Below are positions 1 through 7,639 of a stretch of 64,000 bases of DNA, in pieces. This DNA is from Paenibacillus sp. MAHUQ-63. Lineage in GTDB: Bacteria > Bacillota > Bacilli > Paenibacillales > NBRC-103111. Position 1 is the stretch's first letter. Each line of letters starts with the position of its first letter. A program made the translations under genes and the position numbers. The notes beneath the pieces are model-generated. The model was not told the DNA's origin, did not search any database, and was given only the letters and a program-made list of their open reading frames with translations. The stretch covers positions 1 to 64,000 of the forward strand of contig NZ_JARADB010000008.1 in NCBI RefSeq assembly GCF_028765165.1, written 5' to 3'.

Positions 1-114
1 AAGATGAGATTTCCCAACTAGTAAGACCCCTTGTAGACGACGAGGTTGATAGGTTCGAGGTGGAAGTGCAGCAATGCATGCAGCTGACGAATACTAATCG
101 GTCGAGGGCTTATC
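1..114 (+). rRNA. 23S ribosomal RNA, 3' end (partial)
   Basis: The first 114 bases match the well known 3' end of bacterial 23S rRNA, ending in the helix that closes with GGTCGAGGGCTTATCC. The rest of the gene lies outside the window. It is followed about 70 bases later by 5S rRNA, the usual Firmicute order, so this is the tail of an rrn operon. No tRNA gene is seen after the 5S. Confidence 0.95.
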
Positions 115-185
115 CTAATATACCTAATGTTCGACTTTACGTAAGTTTCGTATCTAGTTTTCAGGGCGCAAACACGCTTTGACTG

Positions 186-302
186 TTTGGTGATGATGGC
201 GGAGGGGATCCACGCGTTCCCATCTCGAACACGACCGTTAAGCCCTCCAGCGTCGATGGTACTTGAACCGCAGGGTTCTGGGAGAGTAGAACGTCGCCAA
301 GC
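186..302 (+). rRNA. rrf: 5S ribosomal RNA
   Basis: A 117-base 5S rRNA is recognised by the TGGTGATGATGGCGGAGGGG start, the internal loop sequence CCCATCTCGAACACGA and the end GAACGTCGCCAAGC, which pairs with the 5' end. It sits between the 23S end and a strong terminator. The exact ends are judged by eye. Confidence 0.95.
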
Positions 303-313
303 ACGAGAGAAAG

Positions 314-346
314 CCTTTCTGAGAGAAATCTCAGGAAGGTTTTTTT
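314..346 (+). terminator. rrn operon terminator
   Basis: An 11-bp stem (CCTTTCTGAGA with its complement), a GAAA loop and a run of seven T form a textbook intrinsic terminator just after 5S rRNA. Confidence 0.95.
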
Positions 347-545
347 GTTTTAACACGCAGGGGAAGGGATATTAAGAACCGGACGTCTGCTACCCCTGTG
401 TGACTGTGTCAGCGGTTCAGACAATACCGGCGAAGTCGTTCCAAAGTGGCATAAGCAATATTGTCATTTTTCACAAAGATAGGGATAGAATCAATAAAAA
501 CATTTAAACTTATATTACAATAAGTGCGGGATAGGAGTGATACGC

Positions 546-1130
546 GTGGGGAATACCTATATGCAGATTGGCATGGCTATGCTGAGGACGGGGATTTTGG
601 GGTATGGCGGCGGTCCGTCGATCGTGCCGTTGATTCGTTACGAAGCGGTGACACGCTTTCAGTGGATGAAGGATGAAGAATTCATGGAGGTGCTGGCAAT
701 CGCCAATACACTGCCGGGACCGATCGCCACGAAGCTGGCTGGGTACTTAGGTTATCGGCTCAAAGGCGTTGGAGGCGCGGCGGTAGGCGTACTGGCACAT
801 ATTGTGCCAACTTGTGTGGCGATGGTCGGCTTGTACGCGTTCATTCAATTTTTCAGCACGTCTCCGGTAATCAAAGGGATGATCGCGGCTGTTGTGCCCA
901 TTGTGGCCGTCATGCTGGGCGTAATGGCTTACGAGTTCGGAGAGAAGGCGATCAAAGGGTTAGGTTGGGCGGCCGGGATTACCTTTTTCGTGATTTCCTT
1001 CTTACTGCTGCAAACCTTCTCCGTGCATCCGGCGATTGTTATTTTTCTTTTCCTCCTATACGGCGCATTTCATCATAAGCTCAAGGAGAAGTGGAAGAAG
1101 AAGCAGTTGGGGACAGGTGAGGGCGCATGA
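546..1130 (+). CDS. Chromate transporter family protein, first half
   Basis: This is a membrane protein with one CHR domain of the chromate transporter (CHR) superfamily. The diagnostic LRTGILGYGGGPS and NTLPGPIATKLAGYLGYR motifs lie near the N-terminus, followed by hydrophobic helices and a basic C-terminal tail. One-domain CHR proteins of about 190 residues usually come as pairs that together replace the long ChrA protein, as with YwrA/YwrB in Bacillus. A GTG at 537 is possible but lies inside the ribosome-binding site; AGGAG at 533-537 is 8 bases before the GTG at 546, so 546 is preferred. The stop overlaps the start of the next gene by 4 bases, implying coupled translation. Chromate as substrate is inferred from the family and is not proven for short members. 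Confidence 0.88.
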   Translation: MGNTYMQIGMAMLRTGILGYGGGPSIVPLIRYEAVTRFQWMKDEEFMEVLAIANTLPGPIATKLAGYLGYRLKGVGGAAVGVLAHIVPTCVAMVGLYAFIQFFSTSPVIKGMIAAVVPIVAVMLGVMAYEFGEKAIKGLGWAAGITFFVISFLLLQTFSVHPAIVIFLFLLYGAFHHKLKEKWKKKQLGTGEGA

Positions 1131-1660
1131 TGGACTGGTGGCATTTACTTGTTAGCTTTTTTCTCTCCAACGTGTTCGGATATGGGGGAGGGCCTTCCTC
1201 TATCCCGCTGATGTATCAAGAAATCGTGTCGAATCACGGCTGGATGAACAGCTCGGAATTCTCCAATATGCTGGCTCTGGGGAATGCGCTGCCTGGACCG
1301 ATCGCGACGAAAATCGCTGCCTACGTCGGATTCCAAATCGGCGGATGGATCGGCGTGTTGGCCGCAGTGGCGGCAACGGCAGTACCATCGATTATTGCTC
1401 TCATCATTTTATTGAATATTCTGCAGAAATATAAGCAATCCCCGGTGATTAAAGGAATGACGCTGCTCGTTCAGCCGGTTATCGCGATCATGATGGTGCT
1501 GGTAACCTGGAGCAGTTTGGTAGAGTCTACGAAGGCGATCGGGTACTGGCAGTTTTTTGGTATAGCGGCAGTCGCTTTCTATCTGATTCAAAGGGTAAAA
1601 ATTCATCCTGCGCTTGTCATCGTAGTCGGGTTTGTGTATGGAGCTATCTTCTTATCCTGA
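1127..1660 (+). CDS. Chromate transporter family protein, second half
   Basis: A 177-residue membrane protein with a second CHR domain. The motifs LSNVFGYGGGPSSIPLM and NALPGPIATKIAAYVGFQ mirror those of the upstream partner. It probably forms an antiparallel heterodimer with it, as is proposed for short-chain CHR pairs. It begins with ATGATG overlapping the upstream stop (ATGA), with an AGGTGAG ribosome-binding site inside the end of the upstream gene. No LysR-type or ChrB regulator is next to it. A terminator follows at once, so the unit is bicistronic. Confidence 0.88.
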   Translation: MMDWWHLLVSFFLSNVFGYGGGPSSIPLMYQEIVSNHGWMNSSEFSNMLALGNALPGPIATKIAAYVGFQIGGWIGVLAAVAATAVPSIIALIILLNILQKYKQSPVIKGMTLLVQPVIAIMMVLVTWSSLVESTKAIGYWQFFGIAAVAFYLIQRVKIHPALVIVVGFVYGAIFLS

Positions 1661-1662
1661 TA

Positions 1663-1709
1663 AAGCTGTTCCGGATCGTCTGTTATGACGTTTCTGGGAC
1701 AGCTTTTTT
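1663..1709 (+). terminator. Terminator of the chromate transporter pair
   Basis: AAGCTGTTCC at 1663-1672 pairs with GGGACAGCTT at 1696-1705 (one G-T pair), followed by a run of T to 1709. Confidence 0.85.
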
Positions 1710-1819
1710 GATATCAGAGTGGAGCGGCGAGGAGTATGGCGGCATCGGGAGAAGACGGTATGAGGGGCTTATGCCGGGGAGGATGTAAGGGAGCGGAAGG
1801 TCATGCCGGCACTTAATCC

Positions 1820-2001
1820 TAACGGACACCACGGCCGTTATCGCCGCGAATACAGCCTCGTATCGCATCTAACGGACACGGGGGACGTTATTTGCGGATT
1901 TCCAGGCGGAAATCATACTAAAATGGGCAAATAACGTCATGTGTGTCCGTTAGATTTATCTAGCGCCCACAGCGATCCAATAAGCGCAGCTGTGTCCATT
2001 A
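1820..2001. repeat. TAACGGACAC palindromic repeat element, copy 1
   Basis: This gene-free stretch carries four copies of a 10-mer: TAACGGACAC at 1820-1829 and 1870-1879, and its complement GTGTCCGTTA at 1943-1952 and (one mismatch) 1992-2001. Between 1870 and 1952 the arms nest into a long hairpin: the 10-mer ends, then GACGTTATTTGC paired with GCAAATAACGTC, then GATTTCC paired with GGAAATC. The same architecture returns at 16294-16476, and partial copies occur at 59492-59528. The bases between 1710 and 1820 show nothing recognisable. Confidence 0.8.
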
Positions 2002-2118
2002 GCCGGGCTGGCTGCACTTTTCTATCTGTTAGGCGTTTCGTACGTGCAACTCATCATGGCCGATCATGGGGCCGTACATAAGAGAGCGCGCCTTAAGGCG
2101 AAGGAGCTGGACAATGTC

Positions 2119-2755
2119 TTAGACGACAAACAAGGTACCACCGTCACGGCGATACCTTGTCGTTTTATTTTTTCTTATGTGCACGACGCTTTTTTTCATA
2201 GATCTCATTTTTTTGATGATCATGCCGTTCAGTTTTCTCATCATGCTCAGATTGCTTTTGATTATTTTCCCCCGCGCGTTGGACGCGTTTTGCAGGACGA
2301 TTTTGCTATTTCGAGCGGTGGTGCACTGCGAAGCGAAGATGAACGGATCCCTGTTTGGGATGGTTGGGAAAATCAGGTTCTGAGGATTATTGCTGTGGTC
2401 GTTGCCTGGATTGGATGGATCGTTAATCGAAAAGCTGTTCGGGTTGCTGTTGTTTAAGAACCGGCCGAACAAACAGTGACCGGCCTCATGCGCAAGCGCG
2501 TACGTATCTAGCGCCTGGTCGCTCATAACGATATGCCCGTACAGCCCATAGTCGGTGGTGCTGTTGATCATAGTTGGTGTGTTAAAACGGCCTGCCGCAG
2601 TAAACGTCATACCGCACCTTACACCGGGGGAGAAACCGCTGCCCCACGCTTCGTTCGAGCGCGCAATATCTCATCCGGGCTTGCCGCTGCTGGGAGTTAC
2701 CACCGGAAGCCGCCCCGCCCGTGAAGATTGCAACTACAGGAACTGTAAAGGCCAT
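2119..2755 (-). pseudogene. Decayed zinc metalloprotease-like gene
   Basis: Read on the minus strand, a start at 2755 gives MAFTVPVVAIFTGG. The coherent continuation then moves to another frame (PVVTPSSGKPG), meets a TGA, and resumes in that frame as DIARSNEAWGSGFSPGVRCG, continuing into ALAHEAGHCLFGRFL. HEAGH is the HExxH zinc-binding motif of metallopeptidases. The part after the TGA is open down to 2119 (an ATG at 2610 is available inside it). At least one frameshift and one stop therefore break the gene. No precise family name is claimed. Flanking repeats and the absence of an intact neighbour suggest a decaying island. If the downstream ATG were used, a 163-residue product keeping HEAGH could still be made, but no good ribosome-binding site is seen for it. 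Confidence 0.55.
2130..2174 (+). terminator. Hairpin with T-rich tail
   Basis: ACAAGGTA at 2130-2137 pairs with TACCTTGT at 2153-2160 around an inner CCGT/ACGG helix, followed by a T-rich stretch. It reads as a plus-strand terminator although no intact plus-strand gene precedes it. An open frame at 2044-2120 may be the tail of a lost gene. Confidence 0.5.
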
Positions 2756-2855
2756 CTTTCATATGAATCTTCTATATGAAATGAGATACGGGTGAGTTCG
2801 GTATGGACGAATCAAGCGGGACAAGATCACTAATTATACCCGAGGAGAATGCAGA

Positions 2856-2942
2856 ATGAGTGTACATGGAGAAGCAGTTGCCTTTAGAGGATCGGAATGT
2901 TTCAGGGATGACCGAGTGGTCAGCTTTTTTGTGACTGTTTGA
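2856..2942 (+). CDS. Possible 28-residue small ORF upstream of puc
   Basis: An ATG at 2856 stands 8 bases after CGAGGAG, a good ribosome-binding site, and opens a 28-codon frame (MSVHGEAVAFRGSECFRDDR...) ending at 2942. The weak hairpin TGACC-GAGT-GGTCA at 2909-2922, followed by six T, lies inside the frame. The frame may be a leader peptide, the remnant of a gene, or chance. The 2756-3097 interval holds this frame plus the puc promoter region and nothing else recognised. Confidence 0.25.
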   Translation: MSVHGEAVAFRGSECFRDDRVVSFFVTV

Positions 2943-2981
2943 TGCGATTTTGCTTATTTCACAAAAAAAGTTACGTGTGTT

Positions 2982-3040
2982 ATGAAAGTTTACAAACTTC
3001 TTTCATATAAATTGACCCATAGGGATGCCGCATTTACAAT
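2982..3040 (+). promoter_or_regulatory. puc operon promoter with upstream palindrome
   Basis: TTGACC at 3012-3017 and TACAAT at 3035-3040 with a 17-base spacer form a good SigA promoter. Just upstream is a palindrome: AAGTTT at 2986-2991, AC, AAACTT at 2994-2999, framed by ATGAAAG at 2982-2988 and CTTTCAT at 3000-3006. Its centre is about 54 bases before the expected transcription start, a typical place for an activator. The protein that binds is unknown; PucR would be the candidate by analogy with Bacillus. Confidence 0.7.
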
Positions 3041-3097
3041 GAAACAAATCTTGAACGAGAATGGATAACATTTACATCGACAATGAGGTGATGGGTC

Positions 3098-4561
3098 GTG
3101 CCGCTAATGCTGCAGCAAGTGAATGAATTGAATGAGGAGAAGTTTGTCGAAGCTTTCGGTCCATTGTTTGAGCACTCGCCATGGGTGGCTGAACGCGCCT
3201 ATCGTTCACGGCCTTTCGCCGCACGGCAGGACCTCATCAGCGCATTGGAAGGGGCCGTATGGCAGGCGGACCCGGCTGAACAGCTGGCGCTCCTTAGGGC
3301 ACATCCGGACTTGGGAACGAGGGTTCGTATGACGGACCAATCCGTACAAGAGCAGGCTGGGGCCGGTCTTAATCAGCTAACGCCGGATGAATATGAGCAG
3401 TTTCTTCAACTGAACAAGCAATATACAGAGGCCTTCCGCTTTCCGTTCATTATGGCTGTTAAGGGGCAGACGAAAGAGACGATTCGCGAAGCGCTGAAGC
3501 TTCGAATCCGTCGGGAAGCGAAGGAGGAGAGAAGCAAGGCGCTGCAGGAGGTTTGCAAAATCGGGCGTCTGCGTCTGGATGACATACTGGCGAAGGAAGG
3601 GGAGGGAAATGCAATGACGAATAGGACCGAGAGAATGATGTACTACGGAAAAGGCGACGTATGGGTGTATCGCTCTTATGCCAAGCCGCTGACGAATCTG
3701 ACGCTAATTCCAGAATCGGGTTTTACGGGGCGGGACAATGTGCTCTTCGGGATGAATATCAAGGTTGCAGTTAGCGGCGAGTCGTTTATCACCTCATTCG
3801 CCGCGGGAGACAACACGTTGGTCGTGGCGACCGACTCTATGAAAAATTTCATTCTGCGCAAAGCCGGAGAATATGACGGAGCTACGGCGGAGGGGTTCCT
3901 CGCATTCGCGTGCCGCAAGCTGCTGGAGACGTACCCGCAGATGACGGGCGTGAAGATGACCGCCGATCAAGTCTCGTTCGATGTGCTTCCGGTGCCGGGG
4001 GAGGGCGGCTTCGAAAGCGGCAATCTCGTCTACCGCTATGGCCAGAACGAGCATCCGAAGGCCATGGTCGAGCTGACGCGAGCCCATGATGGAATCGCTG
4101 TAGCGGCCCATGAAGGCGGCGTTGCCGATCTGAAGCTGATTAAGGTCAAAGGAAGCTCCTTCGCGGGATTCGTCCGAGATGAGTATACGACGCTCCCGGA
4201 GTCCTATGATCGTCCTCTGTTTATTTTCCTCGATATCGCCTGGAGCTACGAAGAGATAGAGAATGCGCTGGACTCCGATCTGGGACGCTACGTTGCCGCC
4301 GAGCAAATCCGGGACATTGCGCATACCGTATTCCATGAACAGCATTCGCCGTCGATTCAAAATCTCATCTACCGCATCGGACAACGCGCTCTGCTCAGGT
4401 TCCCCCAATTGAAAGAAATCCGTTTCGAATCCAACAACCGGACGTGGGAGACGGTTCTGGAGCAAGCGTCGGCAGGGGAAGGCAAAGTGTTCACGGAGCC
4501 TAGACCGCCTTACGGTTTCCAAGGCTTCTCCATGACCAGACAGGATCTGGAGAGCCTATGA
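3098..4561 (+). CDS. pucL: Bifunctional OHCU decarboxylase / urate oxidase
   Basis: This fusion of 487 residues matches the length and layout of B. subtilis PucL. Residues 1-165 are the 2-oxo-4-hydroxy-4-carboxy-5-ureidoimidazoline (OHCU) decarboxylase domain (LLRAHPDLGTR and NKQYTEAFRFPFI motifs). Residues from about 173 are urate oxidase (VATDSMKNFI near 245, HSPSIQNLIYRIGQRAL, FESNNRTW near the end). Uricase makes 5-hydroxyisourate, PucM hydrolyses it, and the decarboxylase domain gives S-allantoin. The GTG start at 3098 follows GAGGTGA by 6 bases; ATG 3107 is an alternative. An internal ATG at 3614, preceded by a purine-rich GGGGAGGG, could give free uricase. First gene of the puc operon; it overlaps pucM by 4 bases. 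Confidence 0.95.
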   Translation: MPLMLQQVNELNEEKFVEAFGPLFEHSPWVAERAYRSRPFAARQDLISALEGAVWQADPAEQLALLRAHPDLGTRVRMTDQSVQEQAGAGLNQLTPDEYEQFLQLNKQYTEAFRFPFIMAVKGQTKETIREALKLRIRREAKEERSKALQEVCKIGRLRLDDILAKEGEGNAMTNRTERMMYYGKGDVWVYRSYAKPLTNLTLIPESGFTGRDNVLFGMNIKVAVSGESFITSFAAGDNTLVVATDSMKNFILRKAGEYDGATAEGFLAFACRKLLETYPQMTGVKMTADQVSFDVLPVPGEGGFESGNLVYRYGQNEHPKAMVELTRAHDGIAVAAHEGGVADLKLIKVKGSSFAGFVRDEYTTLPESYDRPLFIFLDIAWSYEEIENALDSDLGRYVAAEQIRDIAHTVFHEQHSPSIQNLIYRIGQRALLRFPQLKEIRFESNNRTWETVLEQASAGEGKVFTEPRPPYGFQGFSMTRQDLESL

Positions 4562-4914
4562 GCGCAGGACTGACAACGCATGTACTGGACATCAGCCAAG
4601 GCCGCCCCGCTCAGAATGTGCGCATAGACTTATACCGGCTGCATGATGGAGCGGCCGAACTGCTTCGCACGGAGCATACCAACGCTGACGGACGGCTGCC
4701 GGGACCGATGCTGGGCGGGGAAGCTTTCCAGCCGGGGACGTATGAGCTGCTCTTCCATGTCGGCGACTATTATCGGCAAGCCGGTGTTGAAATGGCGGAT
4801 CCGCCTTTCCTGGATCGGGTGCCGATCAGGTTCGGTGTAGCTTCTGCGGATACGCACTATCATGTGCCGATTCTGATTGCGCCGTGGGGATACAACACAT
4901 ACCGGGGCAGCTAG
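4558..4914 (+). CDS. pucM: 5-hydroxyisourate hydrolase
   Basis: A 118-residue transthyretin-like protein that opens the ring of 5-hydroxyisourate made by urate oxidase. The family hallmarks are present: TTHVLDISQGRPA at the N-terminus (catalytic His), a central arginine in the IRFGVASADTHYHVPIL segment, and the C-terminal tetrapeptide YRGS. It starts with ATG overlapping the pucL stop (ATGA), so translation is probably coupled. The length is normal. Putting PucM between the two PucL activities in the pathway fits the gene order. Confidence 0.96.
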   Translation: MSAGLTTHVLDISQGRPAQNVRIDLYRLHDGAAELLRTEHTNADGRLPGPMLGGEAFQPGTYELLFHVGDYYRQAGVEMADPPFLDRVPIRFGVASADTHYHVPILIAPWGYNTYRGS

Positions 4915-4963
4915 CAGACCTCGTATATAGGTCAACACCATTCCGTATCGAGGAGGAGCTCGC

Positions 4964-6349
4964 ATGGATCTACATTACGACCTCGTTATTCGCAAGGGGA
5001 CTCTCGTCCTTGCAGACGAAGTGCGGCAGGCGGATATCGGTATTCGCGGAGGCATTATTGCCGCTCTGGGCGACAACCTGGTGTGCTCGGAGCATACGCC
5101 GGTGTTTGATGCGGAGAACCTGCACATCCTGCCCGGCATGATCGATGTCCATGTCCATCTCAATGAACCTGCTCTCGGCCATTGGGAAGGGTTCGTCACC
5201 GGCTCGGCTGCGCTGGCTGCAGGCGGGTGCACCACTTATTTCGACATGCCGCTCAACGGGGTCCCTCCCACGGTTCGGCTCAGCGCGCTGAAGCTCAAGC
5301 GGGAAGCGGCGGAAGGGCAGTCTCTGATCGATTATGCGCTGTGGGGCGGACTTGTTCCCGGGAATATCGGTCACCTGCAGGAGCTGGCGGAGGCGGGCGT
5401 CATCGGGTTCAAAGCGTTCATGTCCTGCCCGGGGGGAGAGGGAGAAGATATTTTCGCTGAGGTTGACGACCCAACGCTGTATCAGGGGATGCAGGAAATC
5501 AGCCGCCTGGGACTCGTGCTCGCCCTCCATGCGGAGAGCGAGGAGATCACCTCTCAGCGAGCAGCCATAGCGCTGGAGGAAGGCAGGCGCGGTGCGCTCG
5601 ATTACGTGGCGACGCGCCCGATTGCAGCCGAGCTTGAAGCGGTGAACCGGGCGCTCGGTTATGCAGAGAAGACCGGCTGCAAGCTGCACTTCGTGCACAT
5701 CAGCAGCGCGGAGGCGGTGGAGGCCATCACGCAGGCGAAGGCCAGAGGCATGGACGTCACGGTGGAGACATGCCCGCATTATTTGACCCTGACGTCCGCG
5801 GATCTGGAGCGGCTGGGCCCTGTGGCGAAGTGCGCGCCTCCGCTGCGCACGGCGGAGGATCAAGCCCGGCTGTGGGCAGAGCTGACCGCCGGCAAGCTGG
5901 ACATTCTCGCTTCGGATCACTCCCCGTGCCCATCGCCCATGAAGGAAGGGGATTTCTTCGAAGCGTGGGGCGGCATCTCCGGGGCGCAAAGCTCCCTGGA
6001 ATTGATGCTGGATGAAGGACATCTTCGCCGGGGGATGACGCTGCCCGCGCTTTCGCGGATGCTGTCGTTGGAGCCGGCCAAGCGGTTCGGCCTCTATCCG
6101 CGCAAAGGAGCGATCGCAATCGGTGCGGATGCGGACTTCGCGGTCGTCGATTTGAACCTGAGCTATACGCTGCAGGAGAAGGATCTGTTGTACCGCCACC
6201 GGCATAGTCCCTATGCAGGGCGGACGTTCGGCTGCCGGGTGACAGCGACGTTCTGTCGCGGCATCCGGGTGTATGGGCTTGGCGAAGGGACGATAGGGCA
6301 GCCGCAAGGAGCATGGCTGCGTCCGGCACCCTTCGCCGGCGGGAGGTGA
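4964..6349 (+). CDS. pucH: Allantoinase
   Basis: A 461-residue cyclic amidohydrolase that converts allantoin to allantoate. The metal-site motifs are clear: DVHVHLNEP near residue 60 (HxH), the lysine in GFKAFMSCPG near 149 that would be carboxylated, HAES near 189, FVHISSAEA near 243 and SDHSPCP near 318 (catalytic Asp). DHSPC together with the puc context supports allantoinase over dihydroorotase or hydantoinase. The GAGGAGG site upstream (4950-4956) places the start at 4964. It is 49 bases after pucM and 6 bases before pucF. Confidence 0.95.
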   Translation: MDLHYDLVIRKGTLVLADEVRQADIGIRGGIIAALGDNLVCSEHTPVFDAENLHILPGMIDVHVHLNEPALGHWEGFVTGSAALAAGGCTTYFDMPLNGVPPTVRLSALKLKREAAEGQSLIDYALWGGLVPGNIGHLQELAEAGVIGFKAFMSCPGGEGEDIFAEVDDPTLYQGMQEISRLGLVLALHAESEEITSQRAAIALEEGRRGALDYVATRPIAAELEAVNRALGYAEKTGCKLHFVHISSAEAVEAITQAKARGMDVTVETCPHYLTLTSADLERLGPVAKCAPPLRTAEDQARLWAELTAGKLDILASDHSPCPSPMKEGDFFEAWGGISGAQSSLELMLDEGHLRRGMTLPALSRMLSLEPAKRFGLYPRKGAIAIGADADFAVVDLNLSYTLQEKDLLYRHRHSPYAGRTFGCRVTATFCRGIRVYGLGEGTIGQPQGAWLRPAPFAGGR

Positions 6350-6355
6350 AGCAGG

Positions 6356-7639
6356 ATGCCGGATTCACAGGAACAGGAGCTGCTGGATCGCTTCGGAGAG
6401 CGCATGCTCGCTATGCTGATAGAGCTCTCCGCCTACGGAGCTGACGCCGAAGGCGGGGTGACCCGGCTGCTCTACACGGAGCCGTGGTTGGAAGCACAGC
6501 GCGCGGTTGCCGCCGGGATGGAGCAGTTAGGGCTGGAAGCAAGTCTAGATGCTGTGGGCAACTTGTTCGGGAAACTGCCGGGCACGAAGGCCGGCTTGAA
6601 GCCCGTTCTGACCGGGTCGCATATCGATACGGTCAAAAACGGCGGGAAGTATGACGGCGCTTACGGCGTGGTCGCCTCGATGATGGCGCTCGGGTACCTG
6701 CACGCGGCATACGGGCCGCCGAAGCGGACACTGCTCGCCGTTTCGTTCTGCGAAGAAGAGGGGAGCCGCTTCCCGCTGGCCTATTGGGGCTCGGGTCACG
6801 TGACCGGGGCAAGGTCGATGCGGCTGGCCGGCGAGCTGACCGACACCGGCGGCGTCACGCTGCTGGAGGCTATGCAGCAAGCGGGCTTCCCAGCAGCGGA
6901 TGCCGGGGATTATCCGGCCAAGCGCGATGATTTGGGCGCTTATCTCGAAGTTCATATTGAGCAGGGCGCCGTACTGACCTATAAAAAGAAACAAATCGGC
7001 GTCGTCACCGCCATCGTGGGACAAATTCGCATGACCGCCGTCGTTGCAGGCAGCGCGAATCACGCAGGCACGACGCCGATGACGATGCGCAGGGATGCAT
7101 TGGCCGGAGCAGCCGAAATGGTGGCGCTAACAGAGCGGCTGGCGCTGGAGGCCGGCGAACCGCTTGTGGCTACCGTAGGACGCTTGGAAGTGAAGCGGGG
7201 GTCCTCGAATGTGGTTCCGGGCGAAGTGGAATTCACGCTCGATATTCGTCATACCGACGAGCCTTCGATGCGCAGGTTCTGCCTGACATTGCTAACCAAG
7301 CTGGAGGAGGTTGCCAAGCGACGTGGGCTTACCATCGATACGGTTCAGCATGTTTTTGCACCGCCTGTCGCTATGCATGCCGGTATGATGGCCGAGATCG
7401 AATCCGCCTGCGAAGCCGAAGGATTTCCGCATATGCGGCTGCCGAGCGGGGCGGGTCACGATGCTCAGATGTTCGGGCCGGTATGTCCGTCGGCGATGAT
7501 TTTCGTGCCGAGTGCGGACGGCATCAGTCACAATCCTGCGGAGTATACGGCAGCCGAGGATTTGATCGCGGGTTTCCGGACGCTGGTACTTGTGTTATAC
7601 CAATACGGCTATGGGGGTAAAGCAGATGAAAACATATAA
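6356..7639 (+). CDS. pucF: Allantoate amidohydrolase
   Basis: A 427-residue M20-family metal-dependent amidohydrolase (Zn-dependent hydrolase/AllC group). It splits allantoate to ureidoglycine, CO2 and ammonia. Visible motifs are LTGSHIDTVKNGGKYDGAYG near residue 85-105 (His and Asp metal ligands), CEEEGSRFP near 134, HIEQG near 200, HAGTTPM near 235 in the lid domain, and SGAGHDAQMF near 366. Related enzymes include N-carbamoyl-amino-acid hydrolases; the operon decides the call. Its end overlaps the start of pucG. Confidence 0.92.
   Translation: MPDSQEQELLDRFGERMLAMLIELSAYGADAEGGVTRLLYTEPWLEAQRAVAAGMEQLGLEASLDAVGNLFGKLPGTKAGLKPVLTGSHIDTVKNGGKYDGAYGVVASMMALGYLHAAYGPPKRTLLAVSFCEEEGSRFPLAYWGSGHVTGARSMRLAGELTDTGGVTLLEAMQQAGFPAADAGDYPAKRDDLGAYLEVHIEQGAVLTYKKKQIGVVTAIVGQIRMTAVVAGSANHAGTTPMTMRRDALAGAAEMVALTERLALEAGEPLVATVGRLEVKRGSSNVVPGEVEFTLDIRHTDEPSMRRFCLTLLTKLEEVAKRRGLTIDTVQHVFAPPVAMHAGMMAEIESACEAEGFPHMRLPSGAGHDAQMFGPVCPSAMIFVPSADGISHNPAEYTAAEDLIAGFRTLVLVLYQYGYGGKADENI

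Noticed and set aside
115..185. tRNA gene between 23S and 5S rRNA
   Set aside because: The 70-base spacer has no cloverleaf or T-loop GGTTCRA sequence.
2044..2457. 137-residue plus-strand open frame
   Set aside because: It runs through the terminator-like hairpin and then antisense to the metalloprotease remnant. Only its first 25 codons could be remains of a gene.
4970..6307. 445-residue minus-strand open frame
   Set aside because: It is antisense to allantoinase, has no ribosome-binding site and shows no recognisable domain; it follows from GC-biased codons of the real gene.
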